Made by a program: the position numbers and the translations under genes. DNA of 64,000 bases from Rhizobium sp. RU33A (GTDB lineage: Bacteria; Pseudomonadota; Alphaproteobacteria; Rhizobiales; Rhizobiaceae): positions 150,851 through 214,850 of the forward strand of contig NZ_FTMQ01000007.1 in NCBI RefSeq assembly GCF_900156055.1. Reading direction: 5' to 3'. The notes beneath the pieces are model-generated. The model ran no database searches, was not told the origin of the DNA, and saw only the letters and a list, made by a program, of their open reading frames with translations. This document shows, in pieces, positions 10,167 through 19,402 of this stretch. The number at the start of each line of letters is the position of its first letter. Within the stretch, counting starts at the first letter, position 1.

Positions 10167-12245
10167 TCAGGCCCGTCTGAGGAGTGCCAGCGACCTCGCC
10201 TCCAGCCTGAAGGCCTTGCCTTCTTCCGCGATATCGCCGTGTCTCTCCACGTCGAAGGTCGTCAGCTCGAGTTGCCAGTTCCCACCGCCGGTCTCAGGAA
10301 GGACAAAATCAATGTCCTCGGCGACCGGATTGAAGAGCAGAAGCGCCTCTGGCCACACACCCTCTTCGCCATCGAGGTCCGGCCTCAGGAGCTTCAAGGC
10401 CAGCGGGTTGCCATCGTACCAGTGTTCGGCCTCCTGATGGCCGCCTTCCACATGGTACCAGTCGATGATCATGCCATCCCGCCAGTTCGAGCGGCGCAGA
10501 AGTGGCTGCTCCTTGCGGAGGGTTATCAGCCGGCGTGTTAATTCTCGCAGTTCTTCACAAGTCTGCGGCAGGTCTTCCCAGTGCAGCCAACTGATCTCAC
10601 TGTCCTGGCAATAGCCGTTGTTGTTGCCCATCTGCGAGCGGCCAAATTCGTCGCCCGCCAACAGCATCGGTGTGCCGTGCGAGAAAAACAGTGTTGCCAG
10701 GAGATTGCGCTTCTGGCGGTCGCGGATCGCATTGATCTCCGCGTCGTCTGTCGGACCTTCATGACCGTAATTGTGGCTGCGGTTATGGTCGTGGCCGTCG
10801 TTGTTGTCCTCGCCATTCGCTTCGTTGTGCTTCTGGTCGTAGGAAACAAGATCGTTCAGGGTAAAGCCGTCATGGGCGGTGATGAAGTTGACGCTCGCCC
10901 AGGGGCGGCGGCCGCGCTGGTCATAGATGTCGCCCGAGCCGAGCAGGCGGGCGGCAAAGTCCTGAGAGGTGTTGTCGGCATTCAACCAGTACTCGCGGGT
11001 GGAATCGCGATACTTGTCGTTCCACTCGGCCCAGCCCGGAGGGAAGCCGCCGACCTGGTAACCGCCGGGGCCGATATCCCAAGGCTCGCCGATCAGCTTG
11101 ACCTTGGAGAGAACGGGATCCTGGCTGACGGCATCGAAGAAGCCGCCGCGCTGATCGAAGCCTTCCGGTTCCCGGCCGAGGATCGTGCCCAGATCGAAGC
11201 GGAAACCGTCGACATGCATTTCCTCAGCCCAGTAGCGCAGGCTGTCCATCACCATCTGCAGGACGCGCGGATGGGATGTGTTCACCGTATTTCCGGTGCC
11301 CGTGTCGTTGATGTAGTAACGGTGATTGTCGGGCATCGTCCGGTAATAGGAAAAATTGTCGATGCCCTTGAAGGAGAGCGTCGGGCCGAGCTCGTTGCCT
11401 TCGGCCGTATGGTTGTAGACAACGTCGAGGATAACCTCGATGCCAGCATCATGGAAAGCGCGCACCATGTCGCGAAAGCCCACCAGGCCTTTGGGACCGT
11501 AATAGCGGCTCGCGGGCGAGAAGAAGCCGATCGTGTTGTAACCCCAGAAGTTATGAAGCCCCTTGTCCATCAGGTGGCTATCGTCCGGGAAGGCATGCAC
11601 GGGCAGGAGTTCGATCGATGTAATGCCGAGGCTCTTTACATAGTCGACGGCCGCCTTGTGGCCGAGCCCGTCGAATGTGCCCCTGAGATTGTCAGGGATC
11701 GCGGGATGCAGCTTGGTGAAGCCTTTGACATGGGTCTCGTAGACGATCGTTTCGGCCCAGGGGATGCGGGCGAAGCCGTTTGAAATGCGGTTCTCACTCG
11801 GATCGATCACCCGGCATTTCGGCGAGCATGACGCGCTGTCGAGCGTGTTGAAGGTGAGGTCCTTCTCTTCCGCATCCAGGTCGTAGCCGAAATGAGCCTT
11901 CGACCAGGCGAAATCGCCGACGATTTCGCGGGCATAGGGGTCAAGGAGTAGTTTGTTCGGATTGAAGCGATGACCGTTCTCCGGCTCATAGGGCCCGTGA
12001 ACCCGGTAGCCGTAAAGCTGTCCCGGCCTCACGCCCGGCACATAGCCATGCCAGACTTCGTTTGTGTATTCCGGAAGCTCGAGCCGGGCGATTTCGACCC
12101 TGCCGCTGTCGTCAAATAGGCAGAGCTCGACACGTTCAGCATGGGCGGAAAAGAGAGCGAAGTTCGTGCCCTCTCCATCGAAGCACGCGCCGAGATTGTG
12201 CCATTCGCCCGGCGTGACATGAAAATGCGTGCTCTTGGCGTCCAT
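10167..12245 (-). CDS. glgX: Glycogen debranching enzyme GlgX
   Basis: Cytoplasmic isoamylase-type enzyme (GH13, 692 residues) that hydrolyses alpha-1,6 branches in phosphorylase-trimmed glycogen. An N-terminal CBM48 domain (about 10-110) precedes the catalytic barrel. The GH13 signatures are DVVYNHTAEG, DGFRFDLG (nucleophile Asp), LIGEPWDIG (acid/base Glu) and TAHDGFTLNDLV (transition-state Asp). The gene stands alone here, without glgA, glgB, glgC or glgP nearby. Its neighbours are general-stress-type genes, so it may take part in stress-related glycogen or trehalose turnover. Confidence 0.95.
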   Translation of the reverse strand: MDAKSTHFHVTPGEWHNLGACFDGEGTNFALFSAHAERVELCLFDDSGRVEIARLELPEYTNEVWHGYVPGVRPGQLYGYRVHGPYEPENGHRFNPNKLLLDPYAREIVGDFAWSKAHFGYDLDAEEKDLTFNTLDSASCSPKCRVIDPSENRISNGFARIPWAETIVYETHVKGFTKLHPAIPDNLRGTFDGLGHKAAVDYVKSLGITSIELLPVHAFPDDSHLMDKGLHNFWGYNTIGFFSPASRYYGPKGLVGFRDMVRAFHDAGIEVILDVVYNHTAEGNELGPTLSFKGIDNFSYYRTMPDNHRYYINDTGTGNTVNTSHPRVLQMVMDSLRYWAEEMHVDGFRFDLGTILGREPEGFDQRGGFFDAVSQDPVLSKVKLIGEPWDIGPGGYQVGGFPPGWAEWNDKYRDSTREYWLNADNTSQDFAARLLGSGDIYDQRGRRPWASVNFITAHDGFTLNDLVSYDQKHNEANGEDNNDGHDHNRSHNYGHEGPTDDAEINAIRDRQKRNLLATLFFSHGTPMLLAGDEFGRSQMGNNNGYCQDSEISWLHWEDLPQTCEELRELTRRLITLRKEQPLLRRSNWRDGMIIDWYHVEGGHQEAEHWYDGNPLALKLLRPDLDGEEGVWPEALLLFNPVAEDIDFVLPETGGGNWQLELTTFDVERHGDIAEEGKAFRLEARSLALLRRA

Positions 12246-12319
12246 CTGATCCTCTGATGTCTGGAGTTGCGCAGCTTAATTCCCGAACGCGATGCTTTGT
12301 TCCAAGCCCTTCTCCGGCC

Positions 12320-12344
12320 GGAACTTTCGGCCCATTTGCCGGTT
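12320..12344 (+). promoter_or_regulatory. Putative EcfG general-stress promoter upstream of the DUF3008 gene
   Basis: GGAAC at 12320-12324 is followed after 16 bases by GGTT at 12341-12344. This matches the EcfG consensus GGAAC-N16/17-cGTT except for the weakly conserved first -10 base. It lies about 40 bases upstream of the gene it would serve. Confidence 0.5.
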
Positions 12345-12383
12345 TGCCTCGCATCGAAATCGGATGAAACATGAGGTGTGCAG

Positions 12384-12575
12384 ATGCCGGCGAAATCGAA
12401 GGCGCAGCAGAAGGCGGCTGGTGCTGCACTGGCCGCCAAGCGGGGCGAGGCTAAGGTGTCCGATCTCAAGGGCGCGTCGCGCAGCATGGAAAAAAGCATG
12501 AGCAAGAAAGAGCTCGAAGAGCTCGCCTCAACGAAGCGTCAGGGCAAGCCCGAACATGTCGAGGGCAAGTCATGA
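12384..12575 (+). CDS. Small DUF3008 family protein
   Basis: A 63-residue lysine- and alanine-rich protein starting MPAKSKAQQKAAGAALAAKR, the signature of the DUF3008 family found widely in rhizobia and other Proteobacteria. The ATG at 12384 is preceded by GAGGTG at 12373-12378, which decides this start over an in-frame GTG six bases earlier. The high charge and lack of hydrophobic core suggest an intrinsically disordered protein. The stop overlaps the next start (ATGA), so it is translationally coupled to the dehydrogenase. The upstream EcfG-like site suggests induction in stationary phase or stress. The molecular role is unknown. Confidence 0.85.
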   Translation: MPAKSKAQQKAAGAALAAKRGEAKVSDLKGASRSMEKSMSKKELEELASTKRQGKPEHVEGKS

Positions 12576-13360
12576 GGCGCGGCGAACTGGACGGGAGAAC
12601 CGCCCTGGTGACCGGAGCCGGCTCCGGGATCGGCAAGGGGGCTTCTCTCAATCTGGCAAAGGGTGGTGTCTTTGTCGGCTTGCTGGGGCGGACACGAGAC
12701 GAGCTGGACGAGACGCTCGCGGAGATCCGCGCAGCTGGCGGTGACGGGATGGTCCTGGTCGCCGATGTGAGCGATCATCAGGAGATGGAACAGGCGTTGA
12801 CGCGACTGATCGACGAACGAAAGCGGCTGGACATCGTTGTTGCGAATGCCGGGATCAACGGCACATGGGCGCCGATCGATGACCTCAAGCCCGAGGAGTT
12901 CGACAAGACGATCGCGATCAACCTGCGCGGCACTTATCTCACGCTGCATCATGCCGTGCCGCATATGAAGAAAAACGGCGGCTCGATCGTAGTGATCTCT
13001 TCGATCAACGGAACCCGAACGTTCACCTCACCGGGTGCAACAGCCTATTCAGCGACCAAGGCCGCCCAACTTGCCATGGTGCAGCAATTGGCGCTCGAGC
13101 TCGGCCGCCACGGCATTCGCATCAATGCAGTTTGCCCGGGCGCGATCGAGACTGAAATCGACGACAACACGCATATTCGCAAGAAGGATCAGACCGAGGT
13201 GCCAGTGACCTTCCATGACGGCGACATTCCTTTGACGGGTGGGGAACCCGGCACGATAGAGGAGGTGGCCGATGTGATCGGCTTTCTCGCGTCTGATGCA
13301 TCGCGCCATGTGACCGGAACGCCGATTTGGGTGGATGGCGGCCAGAGCCTGTTGCGGTAG
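12572..13360 (+). CDS. Short-chain dehydrogenase/reductase
   Basis: Classical SDR of 262 residues. The NAD(P)-binding motif is TGAGSGIG near residue 15, NAG sits near 91, the catalytic serine is in VISSING, and YSATK supplies the Tyr/Lys pair. It ends in the usual WVDGGQSL. It resembles the glucose-dehydrogenase and general-stress SDR group, but the substrate cannot be read from sequence. It starts inside the stop of the DUF3008 gene and is probably co-transcribed from the same EcfG-like promoter. Confidence 0.9.
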   Translation: MRRGELDGRTALVTGAGSGIGKGASLNLAKGGVFVGLLGRTRDELDETLAEIRAAGGDGMVLVADVSDHQEMEQALTRLIDERKRLDIVVANAGINGTWAPIDDLKPEEFDKTIAINLRGTYLTLHHAVPHMKKNGGSIVVISSINGTRTFTSPGATAYSATKAAQLAMVQQLALELGRHGIRINAVCPGAIETEIDDNTHIRKKDQTEVPVTFHDGDIPLTGGEPGTIEEVADVIGFLASDASRHVTGTPIWVDGGQSLLR

Positions 13361-13382
13361 GATCGCCTTGCCGAGCGCGGCT

Positions 13383-13871
13383 TCAGTCGCGCTCGGGAGG
13401 AAGGGGCAGCCGGTGTTCGATCAGCCGCAATAGCCAAAGCACGCTCAGCGCAAAGCCGCTTGCAATAAGGCCGATCTGCCAAAAGCCGAGCCCGCAGGCA
13501 AGGCCGATGGAACCGGCAAACCAGAGGCCAGCACCCGTCGTCAGGCCTCTCACCTCACCCTTGTTGAAGACGATCATTCCTGCCGCGAGGAATGCAACAC
13601 CTGCCGTTACGGCTTCAATCAGGCGGATGGGGTCCAGACGGATCTCGTCTCGGTCGAAGGCGCCGTGATGGGCGATTTCGATCGTCAATATTGCTACAAT
13701 CGCCGCCGACAGGCAGACGAGGATGTGGGTGCGCAAGCCGGCAGCGTGGCTGCGCCATTCGCGCTCCAGGCCTATACAGGCGCCGCAGACCATCGCGATC
13801 AGTAGCCTGATGACGATGGCCGACAGTTCCAGCGTGGTCGCGGTGCCGAAGCTGTTCAATTCAGAGGGCAT
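13383..13871 (-). CDS. MgtC/SapB family membrane protein
   Basis: A 162-residue inner-membrane protein with about four or five hydrophobic segments. The family core is visible: RLLIAMVCGACIGLEREW near residues 22-39, then GLRTHILVCLSAA and TAGVAFLAAGMIVF. It has the short form without the C-terminal ACT-like domain of true MgtC, so magnesium-starvation virulence function should not be assumed. It converges with the SDR gene; a GC-rich inverted repeat (CCGAGCGCG at 13371-13379 and CGCGCTCGG at 13388-13396) spans the junction. Confidence 0.85.
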   Translation of the reverse strand: MPSELNSFGTATTLELSAIVIRLLIAMVCGACIGLEREWRSHAAGLRTHILVCLSAAIVAILTIEIAHHGAFDRDEIRLDPIRLIEAVTAGVAFLAAGMIVFNKGEVRGLTTGAGLWFAGSIGLACGLGFWQIGLIASGFALSVLWLLRLIEHRLPLPPERD

Positions 13872-13907
13872 GCCCGAATCCCTGACGGTACCGTTTTACT
13901 TCGGGGA

Positions 13908-14282
13908 TCAATGCTTCCGATCGCCGGCGATGGTCGATGTGTAGGACGCAGAGACCGGGTCACTGGCGGGGAAGGTGTCTTCCAGTCCTTCCTGCAGGGC
14001 GGAGTTGCTGTTCGGATTGTCGGCTGTCTCTTGCTGCTCCTGACGCAGGCTTTCGACCGCTTCACTCTGTTCATCGTTTCCGCTTTCGGCGGTTGCGCCA
14101 AAGCGGCTCGCCTGCACAAGCAGTACTTGCGCCTTTTGCAGGGCGTTGTCCCGGTTCAGGCTTCCGTTTTCCGACTGTGCCATATGAACCGATACCTTCT
14201 CGCCGCCGTCTCCGAGGAATTCGACGACGAAGCCACCTTTTGTGTCGTGGCCTTCAATAACTTCTGTTCCGATGATCTGCAT
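13908..14282 (-). CDS. Hypothetical stress protein with C-terminal TFPASDP motif
   Basis: A 124-residue acidic protein. The start at 14282 is chosen because GGGAG lies just upstream; an earlier in-frame ATG at 14357 lies upstream of the EcfG-type promoter and is unlikely to be used. Residues 1-50 may form a small beta-rich domain (MQIIGTEVIEGHDTKGGF), followed by a glutamine- and glutamate-rich linker. The tail EGLEDTFPASDPVSA is a short linear motif I recognise from many small alphaproteobacterial proteins, often stress-regulated, but its function is not known to me. The promoter match at 14313-14338 supports EcfG control. Confidence 0.75.
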   Translation of the reverse strand: MQIIGTEVIEGHDTKGGFVVEFLGDGGEKVSVHMAQSENGSLNRDNALQKAQVLLVQASRFGATAESGNDEQSEAVESLRQEQQETADNPNSNSALQEGLEDTFPASDPVSASYTSTIAGDRKH

Positions 14283-14312
14283 GGATGATCTCCCGTGGTT
14301 TCCGGCATGGGA

Positions 14313-14338
14313 AACGCGTGGCTTCGTAGGGATGTTCC
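14313..14338 (-). promoter_or_regulatory. EcfG-type general stress promoter
   Basis: On the minus strand GGAAC (14338-14334) is followed after exactly 17 bases by CGTT (14316-14313). This is the full consensus GGAAC-N17-CGTT of the alphaproteobacterial general stress sigma factor. It lies about 30 bases upstream of the ATG at 14282. Confidence 0.75.
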
Positions 14339-14480
14339 ATCGGACGGCATGTTCCATCTATACGAGCAACATGTCTCCTGCTTGAGCTGTTAAGTCTATG
14401 TTTACCGTATTGTTTAGCAATTTAAGAAAATCTGAACAAACGGGGGTTGTGGGCGTTGTGGTGGCAAAAGGAGAACGAAG

Positions 14481-14873
14481 ATGAGACCAGGACAGCCCCT
14501 TGCCATCGATACGATCCTCATTGTCGAAGATGATGTATTCATTTCCATGGATGCCGCCGACGCTGTTGCGCGCGCCGGGGTCAATGTCATCACGACCGAA
14601 ACGGTCCGCGACGCGCTCGAAATTCTCGAAAACGAGCATATTTCCGGGGCGATCCTTGACTTCAAGGTTCGTGATGGGGACGTGACGCCGATCGTTCAGC
14701 GCCTGCGCCGCAGCGGGATACCGTTTCGGATCGTCTCGGGATCAGCCATCCGGGAGATCGAGGCGAACGGCATACCGCCGGAGCTTTGCGCACCGAAGCC
14801 TGCAGACTACGGGAAGGTCCTGGTTTCCATTCTGAACGACGTGCCGCCGCCCCGACAGGGTGGTCAGCACTAA
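14481..14873 (+). CDS. Single-domain response regulator
   Basis: A 130-residue stand-alone receiver domain. The acidic pair is in ILIVEDDVF, the phospho-acceptor Asp in AILDFKV near residue 58, the switch Ser/Thr region reads IPFRIVSGSA, and the conserved lysine is in PKPADYGK. No output domain follows, so it must act on a partner protein or as a phosphate sink. The SGSA region loosely resembles the FATGUY-type receivers that modulate the rhizobial general stress response, which would suit the neighbouring EcfG promoters; that link is inference. AAGGAG precedes the ATG at good spacing. Confidence 0.88.
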   Translation: MRPGQPLAIDTILIVEDDVFISMDAADAVARAGVNVITTETVRDALEILENEHISGAILDFKVRDGDVTPIVQRLRRSGIPFRIVSGSAIREIEANGIPPELCAPKPADYGKVLVSILNDVPPPRQGGQH

Positions 14874-14880
14874 TGTCGCG

Positions 14881-15501
14881 TCAGGCGCGCTTGGACATCA
14901 GACGTTCAAGCGTGCGCTCAACCACCTCAACCATCACCATAGTCTGATGATCGACCTCGATGTTCAACGCATCACCAGCGTTGTAACGTGGAAACGTGGT
15001 TTGGCGCAGCGTTTCCGGGATGAGGTTGATCGTAAATGTATCGTCTTCGGCCTCCGCCACCGTGAGGCTTGCGCCATTCACAGCAAGATAGCCCCGCTTG
15101 AAGACATACTTCGCCCACTCCTCGGGCACGCGGAAACGGATGAACGCGCCCGGCATTTCCATCTTTGCCGCGACCAGTTCTGCCGTCGTCGCGATGTGTC
15201 CGGCAATGTTGTGACCGCCATTTTCGTCGGTCGGCTTTGCCGAACGCTCGATATTCACCCGGTCTCCGGCCTGCAGCATGCCCAGATTGGTGCGCTCTAG
15301 CGTCGCATCCATTGCGTCGAAGGTGACGATTGTGCCGTCCATCGAGGTCACGGAAAGGCATACGCCTTCGACTGAGACGCTCGCACCCAGTTGCAGATCG
15401 ACCATCAGCCGCTCGGGGAGTTCGACGTAGAACGTCGTGAAGCCGTCATGGCGGATGACGGAGTTGATGGGGGCGACTGTCTGGACGATGCCGGTATACA
15501 T
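14881..15501 (-). CDS. ribE: Riboflavin synthase alpha chain
   Basis: Catalyses dismutation of two 6,7-dimethyl-8-ribityllumazine molecules to riboflavin. Its 206 residues form two similar beta-barrel halves. The N-terminal half has MYTGIVQTV, VEGVCLSV, TLERTNLG and GGHNIAGHI; the C-terminal half has LAVNGASLTVAEAEDD and LIPETLRQTTF. The GHI form and general layout resemble the enterobacterial RibC/RibE type rather than the more common GHVDG type. No other rib gene or FMN riboswitch is visible nearby, so it may be a second synthase or a lumazine-binding relative. It converges with the receiver gene. Confidence 0.85.
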   Translation of the reverse strand: MYTGIVQTVAPINSVIRHDGFTTFYVELPERLMVDLQLGASVSVEGVCLSVTSMDGTIVTFDAMDATLERTNLGMLQAGDRVNIERSAKPTDENGGHNIAGHIATTAELVAAKMEMPGAFIRFRVPEEWAKYVFKRGYLAVNGASLTVAEAEDDTFTINLIPETLRQTTFPRYNAGDALNIEVDHQTMVMVEVVERTLERLMSKRA

Positions 15502-15731
15502 GGTGCTTTCCTCGGTAAATGCGTTGCGAACGTAATGTCTCAGGCGCCAAAGACAATGCCCTGCGGCGATACCTCAGTGTTCACCATCCATGAAAACGGG
15601 AACGAGGCGGTGCAAACTCGGTTGAGTAAGTGCGGCTTTCGACCGGGTTGCGGAGGGGACCTTGCCCGTCCTAGATCTGTCGTATCTTTGTTGCAGTCTG
15701 GCATTCCGACTTTTCCTTGGTGGCCCCTTCT

Positions 15732-16664
15732 ATGACCAAAATCCTTTGCCTTGCACTCAATCCGGCGATCGACATCTCCAGCGATGCGGAGGTGGTGCGT
15801 CACACTCACAAGACCCGGACCTATAACCAGCAGCAATTTCCAGGTGGTGGCGGGATCAATGTCGCCCGCGTCATCGTCACTCTCGGCGGGACATGCGAGT
15901 TGATGTTCCTGTCGGGTGGGGCCACGGGCGAATTGCTCGAGGCCATGTTGAAACCCCTGCCGATCATGGAGCGAACATTCCGGATTCATGATCCCGTCCG
16001 TGTGGCTTTTGCGGTGCACGAGACCTCGACCAATCTCGAATATCGTTTCGTGCCGGAAGGGCCGCTGGTGACGGAGGAGGAGCTTAAGCCCGTATTCGAT
16101 GCCGTCGAAGCCAGCGATGCCGAATATGTCGTCGCAAGTGGCAGTCTGCCAAGGGGTGTGCCGGATGATACCTATGTTCGTCTCGCGGATCTCGTCGCGG
16201 CGCGGGGCGGCAAGTTCGTCCTCGATACATCGGGAACTCCGCTTTCGCAGGCGTTGTCGCGATCGCGCATGTTCCTGGTAAAGCCCAGCCTCGGTGAGTT
16301 CGAAGCCTTCCTGGGGCTCAAGCTGCCGCATGACGAGGTGGGACCTGCAGCACAAGCGCATGTTCTAACGGGCGCTGCCGAACATATTGCCGTCACCCTG
16401 GGGGGCGACGGTGCGATCCTTGCCTCTGCCGATGAGATCATTCACCTGCCGGCAATCGATGTGCCGGTCAATTCTGCGACCGGGGCCGGCGACAGCTTTG
16501 TCGCAGGCATGGTGTGGTCACTTGCCCAAGGCTACACAGTCGGCGACGCCTTTCGTTTCGGCCAGGCGGCCGGTGCTGCGACGGTCATGACATCGGGCAC
16601 GGAACTCTGCCGCCAGAAGGACGTCGTCGATCTCTACGAGCGCGAGCGGCAAAGAGCCAGTTGA
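15732..16664 (+). CDS. PfkB-family hexose-phosphate kinase (1-phosphofructokinase / Pfk-2 type)
   Basis: Ribokinase-fold sugar kinase of 310 residues. It starts MTKILCLALNPAID as 1-phosphofructokinase and Pfk-2 do, has the substrate motif GGGGINVARVIVTLGG near residue 40, and the ATP/anion-hole motif NSATGAGDSFVAGM near 250 with the catalytic Asp. ATG at 15732 is chosen with GGTGG about 9 bases upstream. Substrate (fructose-6-phosphate, fructose-1-phosphate or tagatose-6-phosphate) cannot be decided. No PTS or sugar transporter adjoins it, which slightly favours a Pfk-2-like role. Confidence 0.87.
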   Translation: MTKILCLALNPAIDISSDAEVVRHTHKTRTYNQQQFPGGGGINVARVIVTLGGTCELMFLSGGATGELLEAMLKPLPIMERTFRIHDPVRVAFAVHETSTNLEYRFVPEGPLVTEEELKPVFDAVEASDAEYVVASGSLPRGVPDDTYVRLADLVAARGGKFVLDTSGTPLSQALSRSRMFLVKPSLGEFEAFLGLKLPHDEVGPAAQAHVLTGAAEHIAVTLGGDGAILASADEIIHLPAIDVPVNSATGAGDSFVAGMVWSLAQGYTVGDAFRFGQAAGAATVMTSGTELCRQKDVVDLYERERQRAS

Positions 16665-16812
16665 TCCTCAGTCGAGCGATTGCGACGGCTGGAAAACCGC
16701 GCTTTGGTTGTTTTATTACTTGTCACCGATTATCAAGTTTTATATGGGGAAGGCAGCGTGACGGCGCGGGATGAGCGCCTGTTTTGTATCACAAGTTCAT
16801 AAGGAGCTCCCA

Positions 16813-17988
16813 ATGCCGCTCAACCATTCGGGACCTTCGCTGAAGCGATTTGGCCTTCTTCTTACTCTTGTTCTGTCTGCATCCCTGGCGCAGGCCCAGC
16901 AGCCGGCTCCGGCGGCCACGGAAACACCCGTCGTCGCGCCTCAGACTGGCGCGACAGCTGCGCCGACGACAAGTGAAAGCTCTGCAACTTCGCCTCGCGT
17001 CATGACGCAGCCCGACGCTTCCACGCCTCCGGCAGCGACCGCCGCCCCCATTTCGCCTGCGAACCCCAACGGTGAGGCTTCTCCACCAGAACAAGAGGCC
17101 GTGACCGCTCCGAGCGCGCAGGCCCCAGTCTCCGACGCTGCCAACCTTCCTTCTGCCGTGCAGCCGGTCGATGCCGCTGCCACCGGCGGTGAAGCCGCGC
17201 AATCTCCGACGGATCCGCTTGCCTCCGAGGTCGAGGCTGGTACGGACGTGCCGCCGACGAAGGCCATGCCGCATGATCTCTCGCCTGAGGGCATGTTCAT
17301 GGCAGCAGACTGGGTGGTCAAATCAGTGATGATTTCGCTGGCTGTGGCTTCGGTTCTGACCTGGACCGTGTGGCTTGCTAAATCTTTGCAGCTTTTCGGT
17401 GCGCGGGCACGCGCCAAGCGCGGCCTGAAGGCCGTTGCGAATGCCCGCCAATTGCGTGACGCCCTTCAGGCCCTCGAAAATCGCGGTGGTGTGGTGGCGA
17501 CCATGGTTCGTGCCGCCCAGCATGAGGTCAGTCTTTCCGATGCGGCAATCGACCAGGTCGGTGGCGAAGGCGTCAAGGAACGCGTCGGTTCGGCGCTGGC
17601 GCGGATCGAAGCCGGGGCAGGTCGCCGGATGTCGAAGGGCACGGGCGTTCTCGCCAGCATCGGTTCCACCGCACCCTTTGTCGGTCTCTTCGGCACGGTC
17701 TGGGGTATCATGAATTCGTTCATCGGCATTGCCGAGACGCAGACCACCAATCTTGCCGTCGTCGCACCGGGTATCGCCGAGGCGCTGCTGGCGACGGCCA
17801 TCGGTCTGGTCGCGGCCATTCCGGCTGTTATCATCTACAATGTCTTTGCACGCTCCGTGACGGGCTACCGCCAGCTTCTTGCCGATGCCGGTGCCGGCAT
17901 CGAGCGGCTGGTCAGCCGTGATCTCGACTTCCGCAAGAGCGCCCGGATCGCCCAGGCGACCAAGGCCATGGCGATGGCGGCGGAGTGA
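16813..17988 (+). CDS. exbB: ExbB: TonB-system proton channel subunit with long periplasmic extension
   Basis: Inner-membrane ExbB/TolQ/MotA protein that forms the proton channel energising TonB. AAGGAG at 16801-16806 fixes the ATG at 16813. The 391 residues begin with a signal peptide (ending SLAQAQ), followed by about 130 residues rich in Ala, Pro, Thr and Ser, typical of the N-terminally extended ExbB forms. The MotA/TolQ/ExbB core covers about 155-385 with three membrane segments, including [19 protein letters not shown] and [20 protein letters not shown]. It heads the operon exbB-exbD-tonB; no TonB-dependent receptor is in the window. No convincing RirA, Irr or Fur site was seen upstream. 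Confidence 0.93.
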   Translation: MPLNHSGPSLKRFGLLLTLVLSASLAQAQQPAPAATETPVVAPQTGATAAPTTSESSATSPRVMTQPDASTPPAATAAPISPANPNGEASPPEQEAVTAPSAQAPVSDAANLPSAVQPVDAAATGGEAAQSPTDPLASEVEAGTDVPPTKAMPHDLSPEGMFMAADWVVKSVMISLAVASVLTWTVWLAKSLQLFGARARAKRGLKAVANARQLRDALQALENRGGVVATMVRAAQHEVSLSDAAIDQVGGEGVKERVGSALARIEAGAGRRMSKGTGVLASIGSTAPFVGLFGTVWGIMNSFIGIAETQTTNLAVVAPGIAEALLATAIGLVAAIPAVIIYNVFARSVTGYRQLLADAGAGIERLVSRDLDFRKSARIAQATKAMAMAAE

Positions 17989-17992
17989 ACCC

Positions 17993-18468
<476 letters not shown>

Positions 18469-18472
<4 letters not shown>

Positions 18473-19398
18473 TCGAGCCTCGCTCCACGAAACGGATCCT
18501 TGGTGAAGGGCTGTTGTGGACAACGGCCGGGGTCCTGATCGCCACGGCCCATGCGGGTGCGGTGGCTGTTCTGTTGCGCGAACCGGACATGCTGATGGCC
18601 GATAGCGGGCCGCCGCCGGCGATCATGATCGAACTTGCTCCGGAACCTGAGGCCGTCATCACAGACGAGACCGAGATCTCGACCGAACAGGTCGATGCAG
18701 AAGAGGTCAAGACCGCAACCAGCGAGCCGCTGCCTGAACCCATTCCCGAGCCTGTGGAGCAGCCTCTCCCGGAGCCGCCGCCTCCAGAGCCTGAGCCAGA
18801 ACCCGAGGTCGCAGAACTTCAGCCCGAAGTGCCTCCGCTGATCGAGCCCGAGCCGCTGCCGGAACCTCTGCCGGAGATCGATCCGATCGAGCAGATGGTG
18901 ATGGCGGAACTGGAGAATGTCGAGGTTCCGATCCCGATGCTGCGGCCGCCCGTGCCGAAACCGGAGATCGAGAAGAAAAAGGAACCGGCGCCGAAGAGAG
19001 TGGTCAAGAAGCAGGCCACGCCTCCCGCATCGCAGGCGGCACGCACAGCCAAGGCCGAGGTCGCCCAATCGACCCGCAATGCGGCTGCGGCAACCGCCAG
19101 CGGTGCCGGTCGGAGCGTTTCGCCGGCGAGATGGCAGTCGCGTCTGATGTCCCATCTCGAACGTCGCAAGCGTTACCCGAGTGCTGCCCGCAGCAACCGG
19201 GAAGAAGGCACCGTCTATGTCCGGTTCCGGATCGACGATTCCGGCAATGTGCTGTCCGTCGCGCTGTCTCGCTCGTCGGGCTTTCCGACGCTCGACAACG
19301 CGGTTCTCGACATGGTGCGCGCTGCTTCGCCGGTGCCGGCCCCCCCTGTCGGGGTCAACAAGACGATCACGGCACCCGTGCGCTTCAACCTTCGCTGA
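18469..19398 (+). CDS. tonB: TonB energy-transducing protein
   Basis: A 309-residue protein that couples the ExbBD motor to outer-membrane receptors. A single N-terminal membrane segment lies at about 13-32, followed by a long periplasmic Pro/Glu-rich spacer (about 50-170) with many EP repeats, a Lys-rich stretch, and the conserved C-terminal TonB domain (about 220-309) with RKRYPSAARSNREEGTVYV and the final RFNLR. The start overlaps the exbD stop (ATGA). Iron or other scarce-nutrient uptake is the expected role; the receptors must be elsewhere. Confidence 0.93.
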
Positions 19399-19402
19399 CT
19401 TT

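Noticed and set aside
10581..11783. 400-residue plus-strand frame opposite glgX
   Set aside because: The Val/Ala-rich translation comes from antisense reading of glgX codons; GH13 motifs are all on the minus strand.
16665..16812. Iron-responsive operator (RirA, Irr or Fur box) before exbB
   Set aside because: I looked for TGA-N9-TCA and TTTAGAA-type repeats and found no acceptable match.
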